Source: Priapulus caudatus (Eukaryota > Priapulida > Priapulimorpha > Priapulimorphida > Priapulidae). From it: a DNA stretch of 51,054 nucleotides. A program made the position numbers and the translations under genes. Under the pieces are notes generated by a model, which worked only from the letters and a program-made list of their open reading frames with translations, was not told the origin of the DNA and did no database searches. Positions 22,360 through 34,159 of this stretch are shown one piece after another. The first letter of the stretch is position 1. The number at the start of each line of letters is the position of its first letter. The stretch covers positions 28,803 through 79,856 of the forward strand of contig NW_014578024.1 of the NCBI RefSeq assembly GCF_000485595.1. Direction: 5' to 3'.

Positions 22360-23724
22360 GTGGAAATGTTATCCTTGTGGTCCGACAGCCGCGGCCGCCC
22401 TCTGTGGGGCGAGGCGTTGGAGCGATGCTTCAATGCGCACAATTCATGTCGGTGGCGGAGTCTGGGTATCACTCGGTCCCTTCTCCGCTCGCCGTCTGCC
22501 TGGTCAAGACGCGCCGGCGGCCGGCCGACCCTCGCAACCAGGCGCTCCGGGCTCGTTCGACGAGTTCTGGGAGAGAGGTGGCTGCCCCTGTGGGGCGATT
22601 GCCACAAGGTCGTCTCCCTTTCCGTGAGATAGCAGCAGGCGGTCCATGAAGCATAGATAGAATTAATAGTCTGAGAATATAGTAGTGCGTCTCATATCCT
22701 TCGGAGTTCTCATGTTATACTGCGAGAGATCGGACGCTTTATTGTGTCAATGCTCATACGTTAATCTATCATATGAGTAAGACCTGGTAGCTTTGTCAAC
22801 TCTAATTGTTAACTAGGCGTACACAAACGGCTTATAGCTAGTGCCGTATAGATAATTTTGAAGATAGAATATGTGCCTCATGATAGGGTTTTAGTCATGC
22901 ATTCCGATACTGAGCGTGTATTAGTCATGTATTAATCAATGAGTAGTTATGAGCAGTTAGTATCTGCTAAAATAGTGACGGAGTACTTCGTTGCGATTGA
23001 AGCTTTATTATAGTGGATGATTCCCAGAATTGACCCGCCGAAAATATCGTATCTATGAACACGATAATATAGATTTTAAGTGAACCTTATGATAGCCATT
23101 TAGTATATAAACTGCGCCGATGTGAGCTCATTCGACCTTCTTCTACTCTTAAATGTATATTTTCAAGAAAATCGATTTTCATTTTGTAGATTGTGTACTA
23201 AATGACACAGAAGCATCACACGCATCCCTCTGGTCAACTCCATTTAAATCCACAGGTACAAAATATCATCCTACCCGAGTGGTGTAAGGTCGCTAATGTA
23301 GCGATAATCAAATTTGGTATATCTCATGCTCAGTATCTTCCAAATAATATTATATATATATATATTATAGTATATATATATATTTATATATATATATATT
23401 AATAGACATTCAAATATTTTAACGTAGGTGGAGCATACTCCCGAGTAAGTTTGGCGTTGAAAATTCCAACGCCTCAGAATTAATACGTCAGGTTGTTAAC
23501 CTTCGGGCACTTTTATCATCTCAAACGAGAACATCGTTAATTTAATAATCCTATTCAAAGCTACTCGGTGTATCTCCTCCTCTAAGTTCATTTCAACAAT
23601 ATTACAATTCCTACGGCGTCCACCCATCTTATAATTAAATTATTTTGTCATTAAATTGTGTTGAACAAAAATTTCTGTAAAGAATGCATGGGGGAGCAGC
23701 AGTAACACGTTGATGTATGCATAC
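22360..23724. other. No gene seen; low-quality then AT-rich sequence
   Basis: 22380-22640 is GC-rich and open in several frames but has no recognisable domain or splice sites. From about 22900 the sequence is AT-rich, with a (TA)n run at 23349-23400. This space should hold intron sequence upstream of the inverted block. Confidence 0.5.
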
Positions 23725-26698
23725 GTTCTGGTAGTCATTGAAACTATCCTGGATTCTCTCGCTTGCATCTTGCACCTTGATCACGTCTGCTTCTCTCTGC
23801 GTGAGAATTGCACCTAGCTGTGAGATCTTTTCTTCCCTCTCGGCGACCTCCTGTCGTAACTGCAGAACATACGTCATCTTCTATACATCAATGCTTATAA
23901 CCAGGCGCAGTTAATACAGACATCCACTCTGCTTGGTCCATTTACGCCATGTTTTCGGGTTATAATTATAAATATTAATCTATAATATTTACTTCAAACT
24001 ATTTTTCTGACAGAGTTTCTACGACTTACTAATGTTCATGATTACACCTTGATATTTTTCCAATTTGATATGTATATTTATGTATGTATATATATATGTA
24101 TGTAGGATTTTCTGCATCGACGTTCGCCATCTAACGACCGATTATCCCCGCCAGGTGTCACCGCTTTCCTTACCGTCATGTTCAGACCTTGCCACTCCTT
24201 CTGTCTCTCCGCGCGTTCGTTTTCAGCGAGCTGCGACCTTGCCTGCATGTCCTTGACCTCCCTCCTCGCCACCTTCAGCTTTTCCGAGGCGACTTCCTGA
24301 CCCTTGACCTTGAGCGCAACCTCAGTGACGGCCTCCTCGAGTTTGACCTTCAGCGATTGATTCGCCCGTGACCTAACCTGCAGCTGATTGCGTAGTGACT
24401 TTTCCGTCGATTCCCGCTGACTGGCCTAGAAACACGACGATGGGAGTTAGAGCTTCCCCCTTTAGGATTTGTATCGTCATCCACATTTGTATATCGATCA
24501 ATGTAAAGCAGACAATAAATTTGTAAATTTTACAAACCGATCAATGAATCAAAATCAGTTGACCAATCATAACCTCATCAACCGATCGAACGATCAATCC
24601 ATCCAGCAATCGATCTATCTGTCAACCAATCTACCAACCAATCCATCAATCAATCAAACAATCCATCAATCAATCCAACTAGCAATCAATCAGTCAATCA
24701 AGCAATCTATCAATAACACTACACGCAGCCGACAGCGATCAACGACTAATGCCCATCGTCTCCCATCACCTGTTTCTCGGCTTCCCCCAGCTTGGCCTGG
24801 CACGCTGCTAGCTCTCGCCTTGCCGCCGCCGCCTGCTCCGTCAGCAGCTCCACCTTCCCCGCCGCCGCCCTCGCCAGCGCCCTCACCTGGACCAGCTTCC
24901 CTTCGAGCGCGCGCGACCTCGCGACCTCACGCTCGCAGTCCGCCCGCGCCGCCGCCGCGCGCTCCCTCTCCCGCCGAAGCTCGCCCGCGATCGCCGGAGG
25001 TGGGGTCGCTGCGGCGACGTCGCGGGCGCGCGCCGTCGTTACCGTGGCGACGCGCAGGGCTTCGTTCTCCTCGCGCAGTCGCGCGTTGGCGACCTGCAGC
25101 CTCTCGGCGATCTCAAGGCCCGTCTCGAGAATGCGGACGGAGCGGTCGCCCGCGGTGACGCCACTGCCGTGCGACGCGTCGGCGTCCGACCGCTCCCGTG
25201 CCTCTGCTTCGGCAATCTGTCGCTCCTGCATCTCGTCGATCTGTCGCTCCTGCGACGAAAGCTGCCGCCGCAGGTCGACGATGACGTCCGCCGCGTCGTC
25301 GGCGGCGACGCCGGCCGCGTCGCGCAGCTTCCTGTAACCACGGAGACGGAGGGGTAACGCGGCGTGGGGTTTACGTGCGGCGGCGTGCGTGGCGTGAGAC
25401 TTGTGTTTGATGTCGGATGTAATTTGAGGTTTGACGTGCTGGCGAGATGTTAATATGTGCGAGTGGCGTGAGATTGAGTTTAACCCTCTCATTTTAACAA
25501 TTTCATTGCGTAAATATTACATTCGGCAATGAACAAAGAAACAGTGTAGCAACAGTGTGGCGTGAATTACAGGTTATTTGTCTCAATTGCAGGAAATTCG
25601 TCTTAATTATAAGTCAGGGATAATTGGACAAGTACTTGGTTTGCTTTCTGGCTAGCTCCACCTCATTGCCTAGTAGTGACACCTGGTGTTGAAGATGGTC
25701 CCTTTCGTTGATAATTTCTTTTAATTTGCTGTTAATCCCATCATTCTGCAAGTGTAATTAGTGATCACGTGATTAGCGATTAAGTGGATTAGTGAGGGCA
25801 ATGAGAAGTTTAGATGAATCGAACACAATAGCATCTGCATGTGTTTAGAGCATAGCAGGTTAGCACGATCATGATTTCCATCATCTTCTACATCATGTTC
25901 TACTCATTCTGATTTAATCCTCGACTCCTTTCCAACAAACAAAATTGAAAATTCCTGCAAAATATTGCATTTCTCACTAAAAAAAGCAATCACTGATATG
26001 TACAGTATCATTTTTCGTGACTGTAGAACTGTCTGTGTCGGCTGTGATGCCAACACCGTGTTCACGCAATGAAAATTTCACACATGATTTCACACCATCT
26101 GCTAGGTTCACTCGGAACTGCCTGGAGGCATGTACGTATGATGGAGATGAACAATACCAGCATGCATAATAGTCTCAATGCAATCGTCGACCATTACACT
26201 GACCCTCGAAATTACTTGAAGGATTCTTTTCTGGTCCGCACTGCCTTGTGCTCAAAGAAACACCGAGGATGAGATACATTGATTAACTAAATATTACGTT
26301 AGGTTATTACGCAAAAACATCTATGTACAGTTAATTATGAAGTCACTTGCCTCTTCTAGTTGGTGTTTCGTTTTCTCCTTGTACAGTTGAAATGTTTTTG
26401 CAAAATCCTCCATGGCATGCACAGCCTCATTCTTTTGCTCGTCTGCCCTGCCAAATACCACACAAAGTTACTTTCCGATTTTTTTCAAAAGTAGACAAAT
26501 TAAATCCACATTTTTTTACAACAGACACCATCAAAAGGTATGATCAAACTCGCACACATAAAAAAACAAGCACATAAATTTGGATACAAGAATGATCTAG
26601 TTTTTAAATCAATTAATGGATTGTTGTACAAAAAGCAGTGTCACACAGTTATTTGTATATACACATAATATATATGCATATTATACATAAAGATAATA

Positions 26699-26743
<45 letters not shown>

Positions 26744-29700
26744 AATATGATACATAAAGACAGAAAGATAGAAATGTAAATTTAATTGTTCTTACTTGGC
26801 TTTTAATATTGAACTCTGATCGAGTTTAGCCACCAGCTGACTGATATTTTCCCTGAGAGAGCTGATTAAATCCTGATCTTGTGCTTGTCTATCCAGCGAA
26901 TCACACAACTTGCTGTTCAATTCTCTACACAAACAACAAATATTAACACGTTAAATAATATAGACAACTCCCATCGACCGCTGAGCACATTTGAATGTCG
27001 CAGAGCATTTTTTACAGAAACGGCCGATCGCACATGAATGCTTACAGTTGAAGCAAACCTTTCTGAAGTAATTGATTGAGGAAAATCGATATCGTAAAAG
27101 GTAAATGCCGTCATTAAAAGCGAAAAATAAGTCGTGCACTGAAGTAGCAATAATCACGACTTCTACGAAACATTTTTCGAGTTCAATGTTACTTTGCCGC
27201 ATAAACCTCACACACTTCACCTGTTAACAGAAGCGTTAGATTTAAATGCTTTTTTTCGCTGCAAATTAGGACCAAGCGATGCAATCGTGCATGCCACAGC
27301 AAGTCTACAAAGGGGCAAATAACTGACGTTCGTGAACACAAAACGGCAGTTCATTTGATGAATCCTTATTCCATCTGCTACATTTGGTTCACAACCTATA
27401 TGCCATGATGATGGCATACTGTATTAACGAGATTGTAATCACTATTTAAAGCGATGACAGTATACTGGTATATACTCACAGCACAGCTTTGCGTGAGGGT
27501 GCATCGTGTTTCTCTAGCAACATATGCTCCACCTGCGTATATAACAACAATCACTTCAAATGTTAGAGCACTACTAGCATACATGTATGTAGAATGCAAC
27601 CCCCCCCCCACAGGTGTGACAATTCACAGTCGTGAAAATCCACACATGTGACACATGCAAGTGTGATAACTGACACAGAGTCACACAGATTGTGATCTTG
27701 AGTAACGTTTTGTTTAGTAACCTTTTTTAGTAGCGTCTTTTCGCGCAAAAACGTAAGACCTAGCATACCTAGTAGCGATCGACAATTGAGAGATTTCTTG
27801 ATTCTTCTGCTCCACGATCTGTTTAATCGCGTTCATTTCTTCGACTAGTCTCTGCGCCTCCTCGTTGCTCTGGTTCCTGGACTTCTGAAGCCTGACATTT
27901 AGATCAGTCACCTGGAATCGTAATTATCGATTGCAATCACGTATTATGTATCATAAATTTGTTCAGTTTTCACAAAATTTGAGAGAGACACCGTTTACTT
28001 GAATAGCCAATGATCCTCTGCTCTCACTCGTGATTTCATCCATTTTTATTGAGTGCATAATTCTCTCTTAGCTCTGTGTTTCTCCCCTCTCCCCGTGATT
28101 CGTTACCTGGTTCTCCACGGCGGCTTGCGCTTCCTCCAGCACCTTCTCCCTCTCCCGTCTCCCTCCCCCTCTCCCGTGATTCGTTACCTGGTTCTCTGCG
28201 GAATCTTGCGCTTCCTGCAGCATCTTCTCCCTCTCCCCTCTCCCTGCCCCTCGCCCGTGATTCGTTACCTGGTTCTCCGCGGCGGCTTGCGCTTCCTCCA
28301 CCACCTCCCTCTCCCCCTCCCCCGTGATTCGTTACCTGGTTCTTTGAGGCAGCTTGCGCCTCCTCTAGCTCAGCAATGCGGGCCGTGCCCTCCTCCACTA
28401 CCTCCATCTCTCCCTCCTCTCCCTCCACCTCTCCCTCCCCCATACCTGGTTCTCCGCGGCAGCTTACACCTCCTCTAGCTCTGCAATGCGGGCCGTGCTT
28501 TCCTCCACCTTCCCCCTCTCCTTCCTCCTCCCCCGTGATTCGTACTTGGTTCTCCGCAATGGCTTGCGCCTCCTCTCCTCCAGCTCTGCAATGCGAGCCG
28601 AGCTCTCCTCCACCACCTCCACCCTCTCCCTCCTCCCCCTCCTCCATCACCTCCCCTCTCTCCCTCTCCCGTACCTGGCTCTCCGCGGCAGCTTGCGCCT
28701 CCTCCAGCTCGGCGATGCGGGACGTGCTTTCCTCCAGCAAGTGGTGCTGCTGTCCCACCGTCTCCTCCAGCTTCCCGTTCTCGTTCCTCGTCCTCCCGAG
28801 CATCGCTTCCACCGCGCCCACCTGCGAAGGATGCGCTTACGTCGTTAGTCACCGTCAGGTGCGCACGAGAGAGAACCCCCCCCCACCCACCACTATGCTC
28901 AGCATAATTGAGACGGTCACTAATTAATAAATTTATGTGATATATAATGAGAAGAAAGGAATACGAGTAATCATAATTAAAACACATGCAGAGTGGAGCT
29001 AATTGTACAAGCCAAGGTGTGGAATACCGCATTGCCCTGTTACGCAGACAGAAACCTGCATAGCGTGGAGGGAGGCGTACTAAACTAACTGAGTATGTTT
29101 ACACAGCATAGAGAACGTAACTCACAACATAAAATACGCGTAAAATATCACTTCACATACGTGCAAAATGCCAGAATCGTTTGCTGCAAAAAAATGGCGC
29201 GTGAAAAACGGCTGACGTCTTTGCAGGGCCTGACATTAAGGACTACCCGATTGCCCGGGCCAAGTGGAATGAACGTTCACGCAAGTGTAACGTGGGTCTA
29301 ACTTGTCCGATCGGGCAAGTAAAAAATTATAAATGCATCAACAGTAAAAAGTCCAGTCAGTCTCCTGTGTATGTTATTCTGTTTATTAATTGTGGGTTTG
29401 GGTTGTACTAGTTGCAAAAATAAAGTCAAACGGTAGCTTCTGTGTGGGGAATACATATTGGGCTGTAGTACATACGCGAAACAGTGTATTACGGCTAGCA
29501 CAAATAGTGGAGTGTCTGTCTGTACGAGCGAGGAGGATTGATTGTTTATAGTATGTGAACCACGAGTGCGAAGTGTGAAGTCACTTGCGGCCGGGGTCCA
29601 GGGGGGCCCGTCCGAGAGGGGGGGCCGCACGATTGTTTCAGCGTGGTACTAATCACTACTAAAATGTAGGGGGTGGGCATTGCTGGACTATGAAAGAGCG

Positions 29701-30966
29701 ACAGCAAAACTCTTTCCTGGAATTGACGAAAAAGCTACAATCGGGAATGACACACGAGTGTGCCAGCAGGGAAAAATAAACGTGTGAATTTCATTACGAT
29801 TTTCCATGGATTACAGTTCTATAATCCTACGGGTCGTTGGTCCTACGGGTCTATGTAGGCACACCCGCACACACACAGGCACGCACGCAGGCACGCACGC
29901 ACACAGGCACGCAGGCACACACGCAAGCACGCCCACAGGCACACCCGCACACACAGGCACGCACGCATGCAGGCACACACGTATATACGTAGGCAACTAT
30001 GTTTTTTCCCAGTATGGGTAAGCTACACATAATACAATATCGAAGTTCCGGGCATGTGAGATTGACACTCGGGCAAGTGAAAATTCAACCCAACTTGCCC
30101 GAATGGGCAAGTCGGTTGAAAAATTAATGTCAGGCCCTGCTTTGTAGACTGTCGCCCGCGATCTCGTCTCCGGCACTCGGCGGTCGTAACAACCTTGCGT
30201 CTGACTTCGTGGAGCTCGGACGACCGCCCGTCTAACTGCTGCAGGAGGTTTCGATTCTCGAGCATCAGCTGCCGATTGTCGCGTCGGAGCAGTGCCACCT
30301 TGCGATGATGATCCTCGGCGGCGACGCCGTTTCCGTTTCCCCGGAAACCGCGCTCGCTCCTGAGCGACCTTCGCTGCTGCTCCGACGGAGTGAGCGTAGA
30401 CGACAGCTCACGGTAAATCTCCTCGGCTTGAGCATCGTCGTCGGTCGTGTCGGGGTGAGATATTTCCGTGGAATTCAACCGTTGTTCGTGCTGCAAGCTC
30501 CTGTCAGCATTTTATTATTATCATTAAATCTACTGAAGACAGTCTTTTTCACTGAGAAAAAAGCTGATAGATGGCATGTGATAGTTTGGGAGCAGTTAAA
30601 ATAATAAAATTTCTGATGATACAGTACACAAAACAGCGCTAAACAACATGAAGAAAACGCGTGAAGAAAAGTCGTGAAAATGCGGAGAGAATGCTTTTAA
30701 AGTTGCAAAAGTTTGATACATGTATATAATGATGTGCATAATTTTATTAGTGTCATTTGCAATATTTTATAATCTAAATAATGGAGACATAGTCTGAGTG
30801 AGCAGCGTAACTTGCCAACTAACTCAAAACGTGCCACCTAATTGCATCACACTTACCCATTCAATTCAATCGAGCTAATACTTTGAAGGCAGTCCTCCGT
30901 TTCTGCCAGCTGCTTCCGGAGATAGTTAATGTTTTGTAGCAGGCTCAGATCATCTTCTTTTTCCAT
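23725..30966 (-). CDS. Long coiled-coil protein, N-terminal block of eleven exons
   Basis: The exons in reading order are 30966-30857 (ATG at 30966), 30500-30194, 28821-28675, 27911-27769, 27532-27480, 26924-26796, 26447-26351, 25745-25636, 25331-24770, 24425-24174 and 23880-23725. The start MEKEDDLSLLQNINYLRKQL follows an in-frame-stop-rich A/T stretch. Junction phases agree from exon 1 to exon 3 and from exon 5 to exon 11. The exon 4-5 phase does not fit (a base error or an extra exon). Exon 2 uses a weak AAG|GTTGTT donor, and the 26351 donor is GC. The 187-codon exon at 25331-24770 is the richest coiled coil (QLSSQERQIDEMQERQIAEA). With the left block the protein has about 1,190 residues, plus about 120 from the two plus-strand exons. 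The family is not recognised. Confidence 0.85.
26345..26350 (-). promoter_or_regulatory. GC-AG intron donor (GAG|GCAAGT)
   Basis: The exon 26447-26351 ends in frame at GAAGAG, followed by GCAAGT. This is the usual compensated context of GC donors. The next exon (25745) begins in matching phase 0, so a canonical GT is not needed and none is in frame nearby. Confidence 0.75.
26700..26734. repeat. (TA)n microsatellite
   Basis: A pure AT alternation of about 35 bases in an intron of the coiled-coil gene. Confidence 0.95.
28080..28680 (-). repeat. Minisatellite of an exon end plus its splice donor
   Basis: Read on the minus strand, exon 3 ends AGCCAG|GTACGG at 28675. Related donor ends recur at about 28546, 28446, 28336, 28269, 28188 and 28107. 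Each has GAGGA(A/G)GCGCAAGC, then GCGGAGAACCAG, then GTAACGAATCACGGG. The last three are exactly 81 bp apart (27 codons), and their frame stays open through the donors, reading EEAQAAAENQVTNHGRGAGR. Every unit is therefore both a possible 5' splice site and an in-frame coding extension. Confidence 0.9.
29224..30139. mobile_element. 916-bp hAT-like non-autonomous element
   Basis: The ends CAGGGCCTGACATTAA and TTAATGTCAGGCCCTG are inverted repeats with one extra base mismatch. Flanks share CTTTG (29219-29223 and 30140-30144). Subterminal copies of CGGGCAAGT / ACTTGCCCG occur at both ends. No transposase frame is seen. A CACG/CACACG microsatellite lies at about 29860-29990. It is in the intron after exon 2 of the coiled-coil gene, close to that exon's weak donor. 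Confidence 0.82.
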
Positions 30967-31102
30967 TATTATTAACCTATAGCCATCACAGGACAGACGG
31001 ACTGGTAGTGCAAGTGGTAAGTAGTATAACTTAAGAGCCTGAGTTACTGAGTGAGTGAGTAGCCCTACTGAGTACAGTTCTATTTCTAAGTAGGCTGTTA
31101 CT

Positions 31103-31178
31103 TAGCTCTAGTACTATAGCCCGCGTACAGTTGCCACAGGCCTGCGGCAACTGTATGCGGGCTATAGTACTAGAGCTA
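31103..31178. mobile_element. Foldback MITE family B, copy 1
   Basis: The ends TAGCTCTAGTACTATAGCCC and their complement are arms of one hairpin, with the core CGTACAGTTGCC / GGCAACTGTA. It is flanked by the 9-bp duplication GCTGTTACT (31094-31102, 31179-31187). Confidence 0.9.
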
Positions 31179-31388
31179 GCTGTTACTGTACTGTACTGTA
31201 GACTACCGGTAGTTAGCTCTAGTACTGCTAAGAGGGTCTATGTCCCCCAGGGTACTGCTGGAACGTACCCTGGGTACGGTCCGGTATAGCAGAACGTACC
31301 CTGGTACTAAATACTACTATCTAATATGCCGGACCGTACCTTGCCTACTCCACTAACGAGTCTAGGCAGTCGCCTACGCCTACTCCCT

Positions 31389-31424
31389 AACTCTAACCCG
31401 AACCCTAACCCGAACCCTAACCAT
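31389..31424. repeat. Short telomere-like CCCTAA patch
   Basis: CTAACCCGAACCCTAACC-type units, about six imperfect repeats, read as the C-rich telomeric strand on plus. Interstitial, and within the inverted repeat above. Confidence 0.7.
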
Positions 31425-31441
31425 ATCAGCTAGATAGTTAC

Positions 31442-31521
31442 TAGCTCTAGTAACTATAGCCTGCGTACAGTTGCCGCAACTGCCTGCGGCAACTGTACGC
31501 GGGCTATAGTTACTAGAGCTA
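31442..31521. mobile_element. Foldback MITE family B, copy 2
   Basis: Same arms as copy 1 (TAGCTCTAGTAACTATAGCC and complement). Flanks are GATAGTTAC and AATAGTTAC, a 9-bp duplication with one mismatch. Confidence 0.87.
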
Positions 31522-32697
31522 AATAGTTACCAGGGACAGGGTACGTTCCGGCAGTACCCTGGGGGACATAGAGCCTATGAGCTCTAGTACTATAGCCCGC
31601 TTACATTAACTGCCGCTGGTTAGATTAGGCCATGAGAATGAAAAATCCGGTTTACCGTCCAAGGAATTTTAAAAAGTGATGAGGCTTTTTTTCATTATTC
31701 ATTATTCATTATTTAATTTTTCAGGCTGAAATACAGTGAAATACAGTACAGACAATAAACAATCTAGCCGCCCCTCTTTATTATTCATTATTTTATTTTT
31801 CAGGCTGAAAATTTTTTCATTTTTCGCCTAACGGCACTAGCATAGCAGAGCTTTACTCATATTAAATTATAGCTTATAGTAAGAGTGACAAAAGAGCTCC
31901 CTATATCTCGGTGTTGGCTTACCAACTTTTATGCCGACAGGTTTTACATCTACATGCAACTGCAAATCAGAACTCACAACAAAAACAATAATATAAACAT
32001 TACTGTACAAAGCTGTGTCCCTTCCAAACGCGCGGCTCTCGTGCGCGCCACCTTTCGGCCCTTTCTAGTTCTACCTTATTATACACCTACACAACATATG
32101 TTGTGTATATCTATGGTTCTACTAAGCACTTTATTCTGCAAATACTAATAATTTTATACTTTTAAAATCTCTATATGGGCAATAGAAAGTTAAATAAAAT
32201 AATGATTAAAAGCCTAACGGTTTCAAAGATAACGCTAGTAATATTTACGGAAGAAAGTGGTTGATTAATCGGCCAAGAGGTGGCGCGCACGGAAGTCATG
32301 TACCGTGTGGGGGAATTGATTACATTACAACTCTAACTTACCTAGTCTTGGAAGCATGGAATGGTCTGTGTATATGATTTAAGGAATAGCAATATTGCGT
32401 CGATATGTGCGCTGTTTATAAATGAATTAAAGTCGGCAACATTTCAATCTACTGTACACCGCCACACTCGTATCTAAGAGTAAGAGTTAGACCGGCGGCA
32501 GTCGGTGCCAGTCTCTTGGTGACGGGTCAGCTGTAACTTGTAAGGTCACGATCATGATGCAGTTAGTCTCCTTCAATCTTGCCATGTTTACTCCCAATCA
32601 GACCGTCTGTCCGCATTTCTAGTCGTTAACCTAGTACGAATTGAAGTGCCATGTGACAACAGCTTGTTAACCTTTCTCTCTGCCGCATCCATTGATC

Positions 32698-32801
32698 TAG
32701 CTCTAGTACTATAGCCCGCTTACATTAACTGCCGCTGGCTGGCGCTGGCCGCTGGCCAGCGGCAGTTAATGTAAGCGGGCTATACTATAGTACTAGAGCT
32801 A
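32698..32801. mobile_element. Foldback MITE family B, copy 4
   Basis: The arms TAGCTCTAGTACTATAGCCC and complement enclose CATTAACTGCCGCTGGC and its reverse complement. A perfect 9-bp duplication CCATTGATC flanks it (32689-32697, 32802-32810). The half copy at 31580-31619 has the same inner sequence. Confidence 0.92.
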
Positions 32802-32830
32802 CCATTGATCCAAGTTTTATGCGCAACGGT

Positions 32831-33690
32831 CTGACTCTGTCTTAGCTAAGGCCGTAAGGGTAAGATATATGTCTATTTCAGTATTTGATCAACGTTGTCT
32901 CTATCCCGTATCCGTCTTCGGCCCTTAGTCTAGACAGACTAATATTTACGAGGTTTTTATGAGGTTACGGGACAACTATGGCCAGGTCTACAGTGTAAAC
33001 TACACGGACCAATCCTACTCCTAGTTTAGCACCTCGGATTAGTCTAGCACATATGCAAAAACACATTTGAGGGTCCTACCTAAACCGGGATATAGTTTGC
33101 ACAATCCCAGTAGGATTGGGCCGTGTATAGTTTACACTGTAGACCAGAGGCGTGTTCAGGAGAGCGAACGCTCGCGAGCGCTCGCCTTCTGAACGACACT
33201 GCGCGAGCGAGCGCGAGCAAGCTCCAGAGGCTGTTCGCGCAGAGCGCGAGTTTTCAAGATGGCGACGGGCAATCTGGCGAATGCGAATCTAACATTTCTG
33301 ACTTCAATTTGCAATCTATTTCAACTTCATTTCATTTTTCATTCATTCATTTACTTCTAAATTCAATTCGTATCAATTTCGTCTGCTAATTCGTTTAACA
33401 GTATTTGTTCGAAGACATTAAAATCTCGCGATTAAAATCTGCTGAGTAGCCCTTCATGGGGGCCGCCATCTTGGATAAAGCCAGCGCACAGCGAGCGCTC
33501 GTGTGTCGTTCAAGAGGCGCTGCGTTCGTGCAGTGAGCGTTCGCATCGAGCGTTTGCTCTGTTGAACACGCCTCTGGCCATAGTTGCCCCGTAACCTCGT
33601 AAATATTAGTCTAAGGGATGAAGACGGATAGAGACAATGTTGATCAAATAGACATATCTTAGCTAAGACCGTGAGACTATACACTACACA
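32831..33690. mobile_element. Older foldback element hosting a nested MITE
   Basis: The left arm (about 32850-33020: TCTTAGCTAAGG, TTGATCAACGTTGTCTC, CTATGGCCAGGTCTACAG) is matched in reverse order by 33100-33144 and 33577-33690. The right arm is split at CTGTAGAC by the family A element at 33145-33576. The outer ends are imprecise. Confidence 0.78.
33145..33576. mobile_element. MITE family A, copy 2 (nested)
   Basis: It begins CAGAGGCGTGTTCA and ends with its complement TGAACACGCCTCTG. It is the reverse-oriented relative of 9081-9462, sharing AAGATGGCG, ATTAAAATCTCGCGATTAAA and GCCGCCATCTTGGAT words. It encodes nothing. The better-kept ends show that the family starts CAGAGGCGTGTTC. Confidence 0.88.
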
Positions 33691-34159
33691 ACAGTGGATC
33701 GAAGGACTGTGTAATAGGCTCTACTCTAGGTTACTGCAAGGTCTTTTGCTGTAGTACAGGACTTTATAGTATTCTACAAGGGTAATGGACGTGATCGCAG
33801 TTCAAAGGTTCAATCATGTTAACATGGAGAAAGCGCATATCTGTCGTATATTGTCGCATCCTGTAGAAATTATCATCTGAAGATTCTGAAACCTTAAAGT
33901 GGTTGTCTGTACATATTATTGTCTACAATGCACAGACAACTATTCTCAAAATATTCTGCCGTCAGCACTGCTTTTGTGTTCTGACATCAACAGTACAGAG
34001 ATGTAACGGAGGTTGTGGCATGTGAAACTTTTGCAATGTATACTCTTCTAGCTGGCATCTAGAATTGACTTGATGTGAGGAGTGGACTTGACAGATTTCC
34101 AGATGAATGGTTGCTACCTGTAAAAACTTTGACTGTGATCTCTTTCTTACTTGATGTAG

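Larger units (their letters stand above)
31211..31590. repeat. Larger inverted repeat around foldback copy 2
   Basis: TCTATGTCCCCCAGGGTACT near 31230 is the complement of AGTACCCTGGGGGACATAGA near 31553. The pair encloses ACGTACCCTGG words, a telomere-like patch and foldback copy 2. It ends at a half copy of the foldback element (31580-31619). Confidence 0.75.

Noticed and set aside
22300-22654. Several overlapping GC-rich frames of 90-126 residues
   Set aside because: All frames on both strands are open because of composition; no domain, and the region is raw-read quality.
24469-25158. 229-residue plus-strand frame
   Set aside because: It is antisense to the large coiled-coil exon 25331-24770 plus a CAATC-type intronic repeat.
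28036-28821. 261-residue continuous coding exon through the whole donor array
   Set aside because: The frame is open only in part as coiled coil; most of it reads Gly/Arg/Glu-rich purine repeat. A donor after 49 codons fits the coiled coil better. Partial read-through remains possible and is listed as a finding.
31885-32148. 87-residue plus-strand frame
   Set aside because: No coding-like composition, splice context or recognised motif; within expected random length for this sequence.
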